A stretch of DNA of 64,000 nucleotides, from the NCBI GenBank assembly GCA_030603745.1, contig JAUVXE010000001.1, positions 1 through 64,000 of the forward strand. Reading direction: 5' to 3'. This document shows, one piece after another, positions 40,781 through 52,560 of this stretch (position 1 is the first letter of the stretch; each line of letters starts with the position of its first letter). This DNA comes from Coriobacteriia bacterium. GTDB lineage: Bacteria; Actinomycetota; Coriobacteriia; Anaerosomatales; SLCP01. The position numbers and the translations under genes were made by a program. The notes under the pieces were generated by a model, which saw only the letters and a list, made by a program, of their open reading frames with translations, did no database searches and had not been told where the DNA came from.

Positions 40781-42484
40781 CTACGCGCTGTCGTGGCGTC
40801 CCTGGGCCTTGAGCTTCGCCCACGTGTCCTTGAGCGTGAGCGTCCGGTTGAAGACCGGCGCACCGGGCGCGGAGTCGGTGTCGGCGCAGAAGTAGCCGAG
40901 CCGCTCGAACTGCACGGTCTCGCCCACGGGAAGCTCCGCGAGCGCCGGCTCGACGTAGGCGTTCGTGAGCACCGTCTCGGAGGCCGGGTCGAGGTCCTCG
41001 AAGAGGTCGCGGCCGTCGGCACCGGGCTCGGCGCTCGTGAAGAGGTGGTCGTAGAGGCGGACCTCGGCGGGCACCGCATGGGGAGCGGAGAGCCAGTGCA
41101 GGGTCGCCTTGGGGCGGCGTCCGTCCGGGGCGCTCCCGCCGCGGGTCTCTGGGTCGTACGAACACCGAAGCTCCACGACCTCACCGGTCTCGTCCTTGAC
41201 GACCTCGTCGCAGGTGATGAAGTAGGCGGCGCGGAGCCGGACCTCACGGCCGGGAGCGAGCCGGAAGAACTTCTTGGGAGGGTCCTCCATGAAGTCGTCA
41301 CGCTCGATCCACAGCTCCCGGCTGAACGGCACTCGTCGCGTCCCTGCCGAGGGTTCCTCAGGGTTGTTGACGACCTCGATCTCCTCGGACGCTCCCTCGG
41401 GATAGTCGGTGATGACGACCTTGAGAGGGTTCAGGACGCCGAACCGGCGCAGCGCGGTGCGGTTCAGCACGTCGCGGACGGCATGCTGCAACATCTCGAC
41501 CTCGACGACGCTGTCGGCGCGCGCGACGCCGATCATCGCCGCGAAGTCGCGGATCCCCTCGGCGGGGAAGCCGCGACGGCGCAGCGCGGAGATGGTGGGC
41601 ATGCGCGGGTCGTCCCAGCCACGCACGTGGCCTTCGGCGACGAGCTTGAGGAGCACGCGCTTGGAGAGGACCGTGTGGGTGAGGTTGAGTCGCGCGAACT
41701 CGTACTGCCGAGGGCGGGAGGGCACCGGCAGGTTCTCGATGAACCAGTCGTAGAGCGGACGGTGGTCCTGGAACTCGAGGGTGCAGATGGAGTGGGTGAT
41801 GTGCTCGATCGCGTCGGACTGCCCATGGGCGAAGTCGTAGGACGGATAGATGCACCACGCGTCACCGGTGCGCGGGTGGGGCGTGTGGAGGATGCGGTAC
41901 ATGACCGGGTCGCGGAAGTTGATGTTGGGCGAGGCCATGTCGATCTTCGCACGCAGCACCCTCGAGCCGTTCGGGAACTCGCCCGCGCGCATCCGCGCGA
42001 ACAGGTCGAGGTTCTCCTCGGCACAGCGATCGCGCCACGGGCTCTCGCGACCGGGCTCGGTCAGCGTGCCGCGGTAGGTGCGGATCTCCTCGGCGGAGAG
42101 GTCGTCGACGTACGCCTTGCCTTCGCGGATGAGGTGCACGGCCCACTCGTAGAGCTGCTCGAAGTAGTCGCTCGCGAAGTAGAGGTGCTCGCCCCAGTCG
42201 AAGCCGAGCCACCGCACGTCCGCCTCGATGGCGTCGATGTACTCCTGTTCCTCCTTGACCGGGTTGGTGTCGTCGAAACGCAGGTGGCACCGGCCGCCGA
42301 ACTCGGACGCGATCCCGAAGTTCAGGCAGATGGACTTGGCGTGCCCGATGTGGAGGTAGCCGTTGGGCTCGGGAGGGAAGCGCGTGACCACCGAGTCGTG
42401 GCGGCCTGCGCGCAGGTCGTCGGCGACGATCTCGCGGATGAAGTCGGTCCGCTCGGAGGCGGTGGGGGTTTCGTGGGTGCTCAT
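40781..42484 (-). CDS. glnS: Glutaminyl-tRNA synthetase
   Basis: A 567-residue class I synthetase. [21 protein letters not shown] carries the HIGH box (quoted as [14 protein letters not shown]), RFDDTNP follows, and VLSKR is the KMSKS equivalent. The two-barrel anticodon-binding C-terminus includes [16 protein letters not shown] and [12 protein letters not shown]. It charges tRNA-Gln directly, bypassing Glu-tRNA amidation. ATG 42484 is preceded at 8 bases by TGCTATCCT (- strand, 42500-42492 region), so the message may be leaderless. A tRNA-Gln gene lies just upstream on the same strand. Confidence 0.95.
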   Translation of the reverse strand: MSTHETPTASERTDFIREIVADDLRAGRHDSVVTRFPPEPNGYLHIGHAKSICLNFGIASEFGGRCHLRFDDTNPVKEEQEYIDAIEADVRWLGFDWGEHLYFASDYFEQLYEWAVHLIREGKAYVDDLSAEEIRTYRGTLTEPGRESPWRDRCAEENLDLFARMRAGEFPNGSRVLRAKIDMASPNINFRDPVMYRILHTPHPRTGDAWCIYPSYDFAHGQSDAIEHITHSICTLEFQDHRPLYDWFIENLPVPSRPRQYEFARLNLTHTVLSKRVLLKLVAEGHVRGWDDPRMPTISALRRRGFPAEGIRDFAAMIGVARADSVVEVEMLQHAVRDVLNRTALRRFGVLNPLKVVITDYPEGASEEIEVVNNPEEPSAGTRRVPFSRELWIERDDFMEDPPKKFFRLAPGREVRLRAAYFITCDEVVKDETGEVVELRCSYDPETRGGSAPDGRRPKATLHWLSAPHAVPAEVRLYDHLFTSAEPGADGRDLFEDLDPASETVLTNAYVEPALAELPVGETVQFERLGYFCADTDSAPGAPVFNRTLTLKDTWAKLKAQGRHDSA

Positions 42485-42589
42485 GGGGGCAGAGGATAGC
42501 ACAGCGTGGCGCGGGGCGGGGCCTATCCGCGTGGCCCACCGCCGCGATCGTGCGGGGCGTGGCGCGCAGGACGGGTCGGGGGACGCAAG

Positions 42590-42625
42590 AAGGCCCCCCG
42601 CGGCGTGTCGCCGACAGGGGGCCTT
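42590..42625 (-). terminator. Terminator of the tRNA unit
   Basis: AAGGCCCCC (42590-42598) pairs with GGGGGCCTT (42617-42625) around an 18-base loop that itself can pair. On the - strand the stem is followed by CTTG. It lies between tRNA-Glu and glnS and should end the two-tRNA transcript. Confidence 0.65.
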
Positions 42626-42635
42626 CGGTGTCGCA

Positions 42636-42711
42636 TGGTAGCCCGTACGGGATTCGAACCCGTGATTTCCGCCTTGAGAGGGCGGCGTCCTCACCGCTAG
42701 ACCAACGGGCC
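42636..42711 (-). tRNA. tRNA-Glu (anticodon CUC)
   Basis: A 76-base cloverleaf with encoded CCA. Acceptor strand GGCCCGT pairs with ACGGGCT; D arm contains GGTCTAGCGGT; anticodon stem CCGCC/GGCGG encloses loop CTCTCAA with anticodon CTC (reads GAG); T arm contains GGGTTCGAATCCC. Discriminator base is A. In this GC-rich genome GAG is the dominant Glu codon. Confidence 0.95.
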
Positions 42712-42715
42712 GTTC

Positions 42716-42791
42716 TGGCTGGGGTACTAGGGCTCGAACCTAGACTCTTCGGAACCAGAATCCGACGTGTTGCCAGTTACACCATACCCCA
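42716..42791 (-). tRNA. tRNA-Gln (anticodon CUG)
   Basis: A 76-base cloverleaf with encoded CCA. Acceptor TGGGGTA pairs with TACCCCA, with the weak U1-A72 pair and G73 typical of GlnRS substrates. D arm GGTGTAACTGGC; anticodon stem TCGGA/TCCGA with loop TTCTGGT, anticodon CTG (reads CAG); T arm AGGTTCGAGCCCT. It is transcribed just ahead of tRNA-Glu. Confidence 0.95.
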
Positions 42792-42837
42792 GTAACACAC
42801 CCCATCACGCACCTGCCGTGCCAGGGCGCGGAAAGCA

Positions 42838-42866
42838 ATATTACGGACGCTCAGCGGGCCTGTCAA
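42838..42866 (-). promoter_or_regulatory. Strong promoter of the tRNA-Gln/tRNA-Glu unit
   Basis: On the - strand TTGACA (42866-42861), 17 bases, TAATAT (42843-42838): near-perfect consensus and the best sigma-70 promoter in the window. It sits just downstream of the gltX stop and about 47 bases before tRNA-Gln. Confidence 0.85.
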
Positions 42867-42887
42867 CCCCTGCGCGACCGGCGCGTC

Positions 42888-44357
42888 TCACCCCTGGCAT
42901 GCCGCTCGGGCGCGGCGGATGCGGTCGAGCGCGCGGGGCTTCCCGAGGATGGCGACCGACTCGAACAGCGGCAGGCTCACCGTCGAGCCGGAGATCGCGA
43001 CGCGCACCGCCTGGAAGACGACCTTGGGCTTGTGCCCGATGGCCTCGGGCACGGAGCGCAGCGCCTCCTCGACGGTCGACGGCGTGAACTCGCCGAGGCG
43101 GTCCAGGACGTCGGCGGCGGCGTCGAGGGCCTCGGCCGCTCCCGGCTTGCGGAGCACCTTCTCACGGGCACTTTCGTCGATGACGACCGTATCGGTGAAG
43201 AGGTAGTGCACGAGCGGCGGCACCTCGTCGAGGCGCTTGACCCGCTCGGCGAGGAGCGGCACGAGCTCGAGGAGCTGCTCGCGAGAGTCGGCGGCGGCGT
43301 CGGGCGAGAGGAGGCCGGCTGTCACGAGGAACGGGACCATCCGCTCGACGAACGCGTCGGGGGAAAGCTCGCGCAGGTAGACGCCGTTCATCCACTCGAG
43401 CTTCTCGTGGTCGAAGACGGCGGGGTTCTTCGAGACGCGGTCGAGCGAGAACGACTCTTGGAGCGTCTTCCCGTCGATGATCGTGGTGCGATCGTCGAGC
43501 GACCAGCCGAGGAGCGCCAGGTAGTTCACGAGCGCCTCGGGGAGGATGCCGAGGTCGCGGTACTCCTCGACGCTCGCTGCCCCGTGGCGCTTCGAGAGAC
43601 GCTTGCCGTCCGCGCCCCGGATCATCGAGAGGTGCGCGAACGTGGGGACGGGCGCGCCGAGGGCCTCGAACACGAGGATCTGCCTCGGCGTGTTGGAGAG
43701 GTGGTCGTCCCCGCGGATCACGTGGGAGATCCCCATCTCCACGTCGTCGATGACCGTCGCGAAGTTGTAGGTGGGGGAGCCGTCGGAGCGCGCGACGATG
43801 AAGTCGTCCATGACCTCGGAGGTGAAGGTGCTCTCGCCGCGGACGGCATCGACGAACGTGATGTCGCCGCGGTCCAGCGGCACCCGCAGCCGCCAGGCGT
43901 GCTGGTCGCCACGCGCGATCCGGGCCGCGGCGGTCTCCGGATCGATGTCCCGGCAGGCGCGGTCGTAGCCCGAGGATGCCCCCGCGGCGCGGGCGGCGTC
44001 CCGCTTCGCGGCAAGGTCCTCTGCAGCACAGAAGCACGGGTAGAGGGCGCCCGCGGCCCTGAGACGCTCGAGCGCGGCCGCATACGACGGTGCACGCTCG
44101 GTCTGGAAGTAGGGGCCGTGAGACCCTCCGGCCTCGGGGCCCTCGTCCCAGTCGAGGCCGAGCCAGCGCAGGGCGGAGAGGATCGCGCGCGTGTTCTCGG
44201 CGGTCGACCGCTCGGGGTCGGTGTCGTCGATCCGAAGGATGAACGCGCCGCCGTGGCGGCGGGCGAACGCCCAGTTGTAGATGGCGGTCCGGGCGCCTCC
44301 GATGTGGAGGTTGCCGGTGGGGCTCGGGGCGAAACGTACGCGGACGTTCTCGGTCAC
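42888..44357 (-). CDS. gltX: Glutamyl-tRNA synthetase
   Basis: A 489-residue class I synthetase. RFAPSPTGNLHIGGARTAIYN holds the HIGH box (PSPTGNLHIGGA), followed by FILRIDDTDPERS, CFCAAEDL with a later cysteine in DRACRDID, PTYNFATVIDD, ISHVIRGDDHLSNTP and the KMSKS equivalent KRLSKRHGA. The all-helical anticodon-binding domain follows. The start is GTG 44357 with AAGGAG seven bases upstream. It is divergent from the metK riboswitch. Confidence 0.95.
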   Translation of the reverse strand: MTENVRVRFAPSPTGNLHIGGARTAIYNWAFARRHGGAFILRIDDTDPERSTAENTRAILSALRWLGLDWDEGPEAGGSHGPYFQTERAPSYAAALERLRAAGALYPCFCAAEDLAAKRDAARAAGASSGYDRACRDIDPETAAARIARGDQHAWRLRVPLDRGDITFVDAVRGESTFTSEVMDDFIVARSDGSPTYNFATVIDDVEMGISHVIRGDDHLSNTPRQILVFEALGAPVPTFAHLSMIRGADGKRLSKRHGAASVEEYRDLGILPEALVNYLALLGWSLDDRTTIIDGKTLQESFSLDRVSKNPAVFDHEKLEWMNGVYLRELSPDAFVERMVPFLVTAGLLSPDAAADSREQLLELVPLLAERVKRLDEVPPLVHYLFTDTVVIDESAREKVLRKPGAAEALDAAADVLDRLGEFTPSTVEEALRSVPEAIGHKPKVVFQAVRVAISGSTVSLPLFESVAILGKPRALDRIRRARAACQG

Positions 44358-44426
44358 CGGATGCTCCTTAGCGGTTCGGTCGGTGTTCGTCGAAGGAATG
44401 GTACCACCCGCTCGTCGCCCGGGAAC

Positions 44427-44455
44427 TTCTCACCGTCCGTCCGCCGTGCTATGGT
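44427..44455 (+). promoter_or_regulatory. Promoter upstream of the SAM riboswitch
   Basis: TTCTCA (44427-44432), 17 bases, TATGGT (44450-44455), extended on its 5' side as TGCTATGGT. The transcript would start at or just before the riboswitch P1 stem. Confidence 0.5.
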
Positions 44456-44462
44456 TGCCGTG

Positions 44463-44592
44463 CTCATCAAGAGGCGGCCCCGAGACGGCCGCAGTGGGTG
44501 GAGGGACCGAGCCCTGCGAAGCCCCGGCAACCGACGCTGAAAGCAGCGCACGGTGCCACATCTCGGCAGGCGAGAAGCGCCTGGAAGATGAG
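44463..44592 (+). ncRNA. SAM-I riboswitch (S-box)
   Basis: P1 CTCATC (44463-44468) pairs with GATGAG (44587-44592). Between them: CAAGAGGCGGC, GGTGGAGGGACCGAGCCCTGCGAAGCCCCGGCAACC (conserved S-box core, read in parts as GGAGGGACCGAGCCCTG and AAGCCCCGGCAACC), CGGTGCCACATC and GCGCCTGGAAGATGAG. All consensus blocks of SAM-I are there. It controls metK. Confidence 0.95.
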
Positions 44593-44631
44593 GGCATAAC
44601 CGCGCATGTTCCGTCACGCCGCGCGAGTGGG

Positions 44632-44660
44632 CGCCCTGTCTGACCAGGCACGGGCGTTTT
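44632..44660 (+). terminator. Attenuator hairpin of the SAM riboswitch
   Basis: CGCCC (44632-44636) with GGGCG (44652-44656), plus inner CCTG/CAGG, followed by TTTT CT (44657-44662), forms an intrinsic terminator between the aptamer and metK. With SAM bound the aptamer should let it form, stopping transcription before metK. Confidence 0.65.
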
Positions 44661-44701
44661 CTATTGGCGACAGCACGAGCAGCGGACGTAAAGGAGACGG
44701 C

Positions 44702-45961
44702 ATGTCGGAGCGCGAGTACCTGTTCACCTCGGAGTCGGTCACCGAGGGCCACCCGGACAAGATGTGCGACCAGATCTCGGATGCGATCGTCGACGCGATC
44801 TTCGCCCGCGAGATCGAACTGGCCGAGGCGGGCTTCTGCTCGCCCGCCGGCACGAAGGCCGATCCCGAGTACGTCCGCGTCGCGTGCGAGACGCTCATCA
44901 CCACGGGTCTCGTGGTCGTCTCCGGCGAGGTGCGCACCCACGCCTACGTCGACATCCCCGCCATCGTGCGCTCGGTCATCGACGATATCGGCTACACGCG
45001 CGCCAAGTTCGGCTTCGACGCCGAGACGTGCGGGGTCATCACCACCATCCACGAGCAGAGCCCCGACATCGCCCAGGGCGTCGACGAGTCCTTCGAGGTC
45101 CAGCACGGGGTCAACGGCGACCCGCTCGACCTCATCGGCGCGGGAGACCAGGGCATGATGTTCGGGTACGCATGCACCGAGACGTCGCAGCTCATGCCGC
45201 TGCCGATCTACCTCGCGCACCGACTGGCCGAGCGCCTGACGGCGGTCCGCAAGGCGGGCGTCCTCGACTACCTGCGCCCCGACGGCAAGACGCAGGTCTC
45301 CGTCCGCTACGTCGACGACAAGCCGGTCGCCGTGGAGAAGATCCTCATCTCGACCCAGCACGCCGAGGGGGTCGACATCGAGGGACTGCTCAAGCCCGAC
45401 CTGGTCGAGCACGTCATCAAGCCGGTCTTCGACCTCGAGGGCATCGAGTACCAGGATGCCGAGGTGTTCGTGAATCCCACCGGCCGTTTCGTCATCGGCG
45501 GCCCCATGGGGGACACGGGACTCACCGGCCGCAAGATCATCGTCGACACCTACGGTGGCATGGGCCGCCACGGCGGAGGCGCGTTCTCGGGCAAGGACTG
45601 CACCAAGGTCGACCGCTCCGCCGCCTACGCGGCCCGGTGGGTCGCCAAGAACATCGTGGCCGCCGGGCTCGCTGATCGCTGTGAGATCCAGCTCGCCTAC
45701 GCGATCGGCGTGGCACACCCGCTGTCGGTCTTCGTCGAGACGTTCGGGACCGAGAAGGTCCCGGTCGGCGCCATCGAGAGCGCGATCGGCGAGGTCTTCG
45801 ACCTTCGGCCCGGCGCGATCCTGCGCGACCTCGACCTCAGGCGGCCCATCTACCGCAAGACCGCGGCGTACGGTCACTTCGGGCGCTCCGACAAGGACTT
45901 CACGTGGGAGCGCACCGACCGCGCCGACGCTCTCGCCGATGCGGCGGGACTCAACGAGTAG
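44702..45961 (+). CDS. metK: S-adenosylmethionine synthetase
   Basis: A 419-residue enzyme making SAM from methionine and ATP. Conserved parts: [25 protein letters not shown] (in pieces: [14 protein letters not shown]), [10 protein letters not shown], the [21 protein letters not shown] region, [19 protein letters not shown] and [16 protein letters not shown]. About 20 residues longer than most homologues, from a small insertion near residue 42-52. AAAGGAGA precedes ATG 44702. The gene is under the SAM-I riboswitch, a direct product-feedback loop. Confidence 0.95.
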   Translation: MSEREYLFTSESVTEGHPDKMCDQISDAIVDAIFAREIELAEAGFCSPAGTKADPEYVRVACETLITTGLVVVSGEVRTHAYVDIPAIVRSVIDDIGYTRAKFGFDAETCGVITTIHEQSPDIAQGVDESFEVQHGVNGDPLDLIGAGDQGMMFGYACTETSQLMPLPIYLAHRLAERLTAVRKAGVLDYLRPDGKTQVSVRYVDDKPVAVEKILISTQHAEGVDIEGLLKPDLVEHVIKPVFDLEGIEYQDAEVFVNPTGRFVIGGPMGDTGLTGRKIIVDTYGGMGRHGGGAFSGKDCTKVDRSAAYAARWVAKNIVAAGLADRCEIQLAYAIGVAHPLSVFVETFGTEKVPVGAIESAIGEVFDLRPGAILRDLDLRRPIYRKTAAYGHFGRSDKDFTWERTDRADALADAAGLNE

Positions 45962-45980
45962 CGGCGAGACCGAACCACCG

Positions 45981-46014
45981 CGGAGGCCGCCGGCGACGAT
46001 GTCGGCGGCCTCCG
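45981..46014 (+). terminator. Terminator after metK
   Basis: CGGAGGCCGCCG (45981-45992) pairs perfectly with CGGCGGCCTCCG (46003-46014) around a 10-base loop, followed by TTATGCT. It lies 20 bases after the metK stop. Confidence 0.75.
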
Positions 46015-46069
46015 TTATGCTGTGAGCCGCACCGGCGCCGTCGGACGCGAGGGGAGGAGGGAGCAGGCC

Positions 46070-48292
<2,223 letters not shown>

Positions 48293-48320
48293 CCTGCCGC
48301 TGCCCAGCGACCCCGGACGC

Positions 48321-48334
48321 GGGTGCGGTAGAAT
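48321..48334 (+). promoter_or_regulatory. -10 region of def, 14-mer shared with nfo promoter
   Basis: GGGTGCGGTAGAAT with TAGAAT at 48329-48334, identical to 36085-36098. It starts the def-fmt-rsmB-glpX transcript, about 70 bases before def. Confidence 0.45.
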
Positions 48335-48409
48335 GACGGCAGGAGAGTTGCTTGACCCAGGACGGCCCTTCGGCCAGCCCGCATCGACATGAAAGGCCCC
48401 ACGCACGCC

Positions 48410-48901
48410 ATGCGCATCATCGCCCACCCGAGCCCCGTTCTCAAAGAACGCGCCTCCGAGGTCGAGCCCGCCTCCGACGCCGACCTGCGGCAGCTCGCCG
48501 CCAAGATGGCGCATGCGATGTACGAAGCCCCCGGGGTAGGCCTCGCCGCCCCCCAGGTCGGGGTGCAGAAGCGCGTGCTCGTGTTCGATGTCGACGAAGG
48601 GCTCGGCGTGCTCTGTAACCCGGTCATCGTGTCGCGGTCCGCGCAGACCGAGGTCGACGAGGAAGGGTGCCTCTCCCTTCCCGGACTGAGCGTTCCCGTC
48701 GAGCGCAGCGTCGCGCTCGTGTGCGAGGCGCTCGACCTCGACGGCGAGCCGGTCACCGTTGAGGCCGAAGGCCTGCTCGCGCGAGTGATCCAGCACGAGA
48801 TCGACCACCTCGACGGCGTCCTGATCATCGACCGGGCGACGCCCGAGGAGCGCCGCGCGGCCATCCGCCGCTACAACGAGATCCACGATCCTGTCGGCTG
48901 A
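48410..48901 (+). CDS. def: Peptide deformylase
   Basis: A 163-residue metal hydrolase removing the N-terminal formyl group. The three motifs are GVGLAAPQVG, EEGCLSLPG and QHEIDHLDG, which supply Cys and two His for Fe(II)/Zn. ATG 48410 gives the usual start (MRIIAHPSPVLKERA); an ATG at 48389 in frame would add seven residues. Neither has a good ribosome site. It precedes fmt, its metabolic counterpart, by 16 bases. Confidence 0.93.
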   Translation: MRIIAHPSPVLKERASEVEPASDADLRQLAAKMAHAMYEAPGVGLAAPQVGVQKRVLVFDVDEGLGVLCNPVIVSRSAQTEVDEEGCLSLPGLSVPVERSVALVCEALDLDGEPVTVEAEGLLARVIQHEIDHLDGVLIIDRATPEERRAAIRRYNEIHDPVG

Positions 48902-48917
48902 ACGGACGGGGGGTCCG

Positions 48918-49850
48918 ATGCGGGTCGTCTTCATGGGGACGCCTGATTTCGCGGTGCCGTCGCTGGAGGCGCTCGCGGATGCGCACGAGGTCGTCGCCGT
49001 CTACACGCAGCCTGACCGCCCTTCGGGCAGGGGACGTACGCCTGCCGCGTCGCCGGTCAAGCGAGCCGCCCTCCGCCGAGGAGTGCCGGTCCTCCAGCCG
49101 CCCACGCTGCGCGACCCGGAGGTCCAGCAGGAGCTCCGCGACCTCGCACCCGACGTCATCTGTGTAGCCGCCTACGGGCTCCTGCTCCCGCCCGAGGTCC
49201 TGGAGATCCCGCCGCACGGCTGCCTGAACGTGCACGCGTCCCTGCTCCCGCGTCACCGGGGCGCCGCCCCGGTCCACCGGGCGATACTCGAGGGCGACAC
49301 CGTCACTGGTGTCTCGATCATGCTGATGGAGGAGGGGCTCGACACCGGCCCGTACGCGCTCCAGGTCGAGGTCCCCGTCGGGGAGTCCACCGCCGAGGAG
49401 CTCGCCGGCCTGCTCGCCTCGGCGGGCGCTCGTGCGCTGCTCGACGTCCTCGGTCGCATCGACGACGGGAGCGTCGAGTGGACGGCGCAAGACGACGCGC
49501 TCGCGACCTACGCCGCCAAGGTGGGCCGCGACGACGTCGCCCTCGCTCCGGAGCTGACCGTCTCGGAGGCGCTTCGCCGGGTGCGCGCTTCGACCCCGAG
49601 CGCGCCGTGCCGCGCATGCGTCTCCGGGCGACCGGTGACCATCACGCGGGTGTCGCCCGATCCGGAGTCCGGTCGCACACTCGAGCCGGGGGGCGTGGTC
49701 GTGACCAAGCGGGAGCTCGTCCTCGGCCTTGCCGACGGCGCGATCGTCCTCGACGAGATCAAGCCGCAGGGGAGAGGCTGCATGGACGGCGCCTGCTTCG
49801 CGCGGGGCGCCCACCTCGACGACTCCTCGGTCTGGGAGCGGTGCCCGTGA
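48918..49850 (+). CDS. fmt: Methionyl-tRNA formyltransferase
   Basis: A 310-residue enzyme formylating initiator Met-tRNA. MRVVFMGTPDFAVPSLEAL, YTQPDRPSGRG, CLNVHASLLPRHRGAAPVHRAI (folate-binding and catalytic Asn/His region) and MLMEEGLDTGP are in order; the C-terminal tRNA-binding barrel ends with LDEIKPQGRGCMDG. Ribosome site ACGGGGGG. It overlaps rsmB by four bases. Confidence 0.94.
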   Translation: MRVVFMGTPDFAVPSLEALADAHEVVAVYTQPDRPSGRGRTPAASPVKRAALRRGVPVLQPPTLRDPEVQQELRDLAPDVICVAAYGLLLPPEVLEIPPHGCLNVHASLLPRHRGAAPVHRAILEGDTVTGVSIMLMEEGLDTGPYALQVEVPVGESTAEELAGLLASAGARALLDVLGRIDDGSVEWTAQDDALATYAAKVGRDDVALAPELTVSEALRRVRASTPSAPCRACVSGRPVTITRVSPDPESGRTLEPGGVVVTKRELVLGLADGAIVLDEIKPQGRGCMDGACFARGAHLDDSSVWERCP

Positions 49851-51217
49851 GTCTCGCCGCCGCCCGCCGCGCCGCGCGCGAGACCCTCGCCGACGTTCGC
49901 AAGCGGGAGGGATTCGGCCACGACCTTCTCGCCGCCCGCCTCCGCCGGGCGGACCTCGACCCCCGCGACGCCGCGTTGGTGACCCGGATCGTCTACGGCA
50001 CGCTGGCGACCGAGGGCACCCTCGACGAGGTGCTCGATGAGCAGGTCGACCGCCCCGCCCGACTCCACCCACGGGTCAGGGACGCGCTTCGCGCCGCCGT
50101 CTACGAGCTGCTCTACATGCGTACACCTGACCGTGTCGCCGTGCATCAGGGGGTCGAGAGCGTCCGGGAGGTGAACCCCCGCGCAGCCGGTCTCGCCAAC
50201 GCAGTGCTGCGCAGGATCGCCGAGCGCGCCGACTCCTTCCCCTGGGGCGACCCTGCGACCGATGACGCCGCCCTCGCCCGGCTCACCGGCCATCCCCTCT
50301 GGATGACCGAGCTCCTCATCGCCGACCTCGGCCGGGCTCGCGCCGAGGAGGTCCTGCGCGCCGACCTCGAGCCCGCCCCGCTCTACCTCGCCCACAACCC
50401 CTTCCGCGGCCCCCTCGACGCGCTTCTCGCACGCCTCGCTGCCGAGGGGGCCGCCCCGCTTCTCACCGGTCCCGAGGGCTGCATCGAGGCCGCCGACGCC
50501 TCCGCTGCGGTCCGCGCCGGCGCGCTCGCGGCCGGCGAGTGCCTCGTCGCCGACGCCGGAGCCCAGTTCGTCGCCTCGCTGTGCGCCCCGCACGGTGCGG
50601 GCAGGGTCGTCGACATCGCAGCCGGCCGGGGCACCAAGACCGCCCTCATCCAGGCGAGTGCGCACCGTCGGGGAGTCACCGCGGACGTGCTCGCCGCCGA
50701 CCTCCACGGATACAAGACCTCGCTCCTGCGCTCCCGCATGGATGAGCTCGCCGTCCCCGGTGTCACCGTCGTGACCGCCGACGCCACCGACCCTGCCTCG
50801 GTCGAACTCCTCGGCGGGCCCGCCTCGGCGGACGCGGTCCTCGTCGACGCCCCCTGCTCCGGCCTCGGCACGCTCCGGCGCCACCCCGAGAAGCGCTGGA
50901 GGGTCACGCCCGCCGACATCGAGGCGCTCGCGGGGCTCGGAGCAGCCATGCTCGGGATCGCGGCCCGCCTTGTCCGGCCGGGCGGTTTCGTGGTGTACTC
51001 GACGTGCACGGTGACCGCGCGTGAGAACGCCGAGGTCGTGGCGGGATTCCTCGGTTCTCCGGAGGGGGAGGGGTTCGCTTGCGCGCCCTTGACCGCCGAG
51101 ATGCCCGGGGGGTGGTCCCACTTCTTGACCGACGAGGGCTGGTTCGCCTCGTACCCGACCCCGGGCGGCCCGGACGGCCACTTCGCCGCCCTCATGCGCC
51201 GCACCACCGATACGTGA
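49847..51217 (+). CDS. rsmB: 16S rRNA m5C967 methyltransferase (RsmB/NOL1-NOP2-sun)
   Basis: A 456-residue SAM-dependent rRNA methyltransferase. The N-terminal NusB-like domain spans about residues 1-140 ([15 protein letters not shown]...[25 protein letters not shown] in parts). The catalytic domain has [14 protein letters not shown], the catalytic cysteine pair in [19 protein letters not shown] and YSTCTV. GTG 49847 overlaps the fmt stop, with GGGAG eight bases ahead. The order def-fmt-rsmB is widely conserved. Confidence 0.92.
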   Translation: MSLAAARRAARETLADVRKREGFGHDLLAARLRRADLDPRDAALVTRIVYGTLATEGTLDEVLDEQVDRPARLHPRVRDALRAAVYELLYMRTPDRVAVHQGVESVREVNPRAAGLANAVLRRIAERADSFPWGDPATDDAALARLTGHPLWMTELLIADLGRARAEEVLRADLEPAPLYLAHNPFRGPLDALLARLAAEGAAPLLTGPEGCIEAADASAAVRAGALAAGECLVADAGAQFVASLCAPHGAGRVVDIAAGRGTKTALIQASAHRRGVTADVLAADLHGYKTSLLRSRMDELAVPGVTVVTADATDPASVELLGGPASADAVLVDAPCSGLGTLRRHPEKRWRVTPADIEALAGLGAAMLGIAARLVRPGGFVVYSTCTVTARENAEVVAGFLGSPEGEGFACAPLTAEMPGGWSHFLTDEGWFASYPTPGGPDGHFAALMRRTTDT

Positions 51218-51240
51218 GACCCGATCTGCGAGGAGGACGC

Positions 51241-52206
51241 ATGCGCACCACCAGGATCGTGGAGATGATCGAAGTGACCGAGGCCGCGGCGCTGGCCGCC
51301 GGGCGCTGGATGGGCAGGGGCGACAAGCACGCCGCCGACGCCGCCGCCGTCGATGCGATGCGCTCGGCGATGGACACGCTGGACATCTCGGGCACCATCG
51401 TCATCGGAGAGGGCGAGCGGGACGAGGCCCCGATGCTCTACATCGGCGAGGAGGTCGGACGGGGAGGCGAGGAGATCGACATCGCCGTCGACCCGCTCGA
51501 GGGGACGAACCTCACCGCCTACGGCCAGTCGAACTCTCTCGCGGTGCTCGCCTTCGCTCCCAAAGACACGCTGCTCCACGCGCCGGACACCTACATGATG
51601 AAGGTCGCGACCGGTCCCGTCGCGGCCGACGCCATCCATGTCGACGCTTCCCCTGCCGAGAACTGCGCCGCGGTGGCCAAGGCGCTCAAGCGACCCGTCG
51701 AGGACGTGGTCGTCTGCGTGCTCGACCGGGAGCGCCACACCGACCTCATCTCTGAGATCCGGGCGTGCGGCGCGCGCATCCGCCTCATCTCCGACGGTGA
51801 CGTGTTCGGCGCCGTCGCTACCGCGATCGAGGGGACCGGGATCCATCTCTATCTGGGGATCGGCGCCGCTCCGGAAGGGGTGCTCGCGGCGGCTGCGATG
51901 CGCTGCATCGGCGGACAGTTCATGGGCCGGTTCGCGTTTCGCGACGAGGCCGACCGCGAGCGTGCGGCGTCGATGGCGAAGTGTGACATCGACGGCGTGC
52001 TCGACATGGACTGCCTGGTGGCGACCGACGAGGCGGCGTTCATCGCCACGGGAGTGACCGACGGAGAGCTCCTCCGTGGCGTGAAGTACTTCGGACAGGG
52101 CTCGCGGACGCACTCCGTGGCGATGGATGCGGCGACGGGGACGGTGCGCTTCATCGAGACGGTCTACAAGACCGGTGACGAGCCCTTCTGGGTGCGCAGG
52201 GACTGA
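51241..52206 (+). CDS. glpX: Fructose-1,6-bisphosphatase class II
   Basis: A 321-residue GlpX-type phosphatase of gluconeogenesis. [21 protein letters not shown] and [17 protein letters not shown] hold the metal site; [46 protein letters not shown] and [11 protein letters not shown]-like ([10 protein letters not shown]) parts follow. GCGAGGAGGA lies before ATG 51241. It follows rsmB after 23 bases; a functional tie to it is not evident. Confidence 0.93.
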   Translation: MRTTRIVEMIEVTEAAALAAGRWMGRGDKHAADAAAVDAMRSAMDTLDISGTIVIGEGERDEAPMLYIGEEVGRGGEEIDIAVDPLEGTNLTAYGQSNSLAVLAFAPKDTLLHAPDTYMMKVATGPVAADAIHVDASPAENCAAVAKALKRPVEDVVVCVLDRERHTDLISEIRACGARIRLISDGDVFGAVATAIEGTGIHLYLGIGAAPEGVLAAAAMRCIGGQFMGRFAFRDEADRERAASMAKCDIDGVLDMDCLVATDEAAFIATGVTDGELLRGVKYFGQGSRTHSVAMDAATGTVRFIETVYKTGDEPFWVRRD

Positions 52207-52234
52207 CGGAGCGCCACGCCCGCCGCGGTGGACG

Positions 52235-52516
52235 CTACTCCGCCGCGGGACACCCGCTGCACGAGGGCGCGCTGCCGCAGGCCGAGCCGCCTGCAGCCGG
52301 GGAAGAGTCCTTCGCGGGAGCGGTCTCGGCAGGCTTGGCACGGTAGTCGGTATTGTGGAAACCGGAGCCCTTGAAGACCACGCCGACCGGGGAGAAGACC
52401 CGCTTCGCGTCAGCTTCGCACTCCGGGCAGCATTCGGCGTCGGCGGCCCGGGACACCGGCCGCACGATCTCGAACCGGTGGTCGCAGGAGGTACAACGGA
52501 AATCGTACGAAGGCAT
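52235..52516 (-). CDS. FmdB-type zinc ribbon protein
   Basis: A 93-residue protein. The N-terminal zinc ribbon is MPSYDFRCTSCDHRFEIVRP...CCPECEADAKRVFSP, with CX2C pairs. GFHNTDYR matches the usual family ending of the ribbon. The tail after residue 65 is low-complexity (SSPAAGGSACGSAPSCSGCPAAE) with three more cysteines. FmdB was proposed as a regulator of formamidase in Methylophilus; the general role is unknown. It has its own promoter and is divergent from the PASTA gene. Confidence 0.85.
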   Translation of the reverse strand: MPSYDFRCTSCDHRFEIVRPVSRAADAECCPECEADAKRVFSPVGVVFKGSGFHNTDYRAKPAETAPAKDSSPAAGGSACGSAPSCSGCPAAE

Positions 52517-52560
52517 AGGTCTCGCTCCTCTCGCTGTCCGCACCCCGCGGACAGCGCAGC

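Noticed and set aside
44382-44460. T-box leader for gltX or glnS
   Set aside because: No specifier loop or T-box (GGGTGGNACCGCG-type) sequence is present upstream of either synthetase on its own strand.
52207-52234. Small gene or terminator between glpX and the FmdB-type gene
   Set aside because: Only 28 bases separate the two convergent stops and no stable hairpin with a T run is seen.
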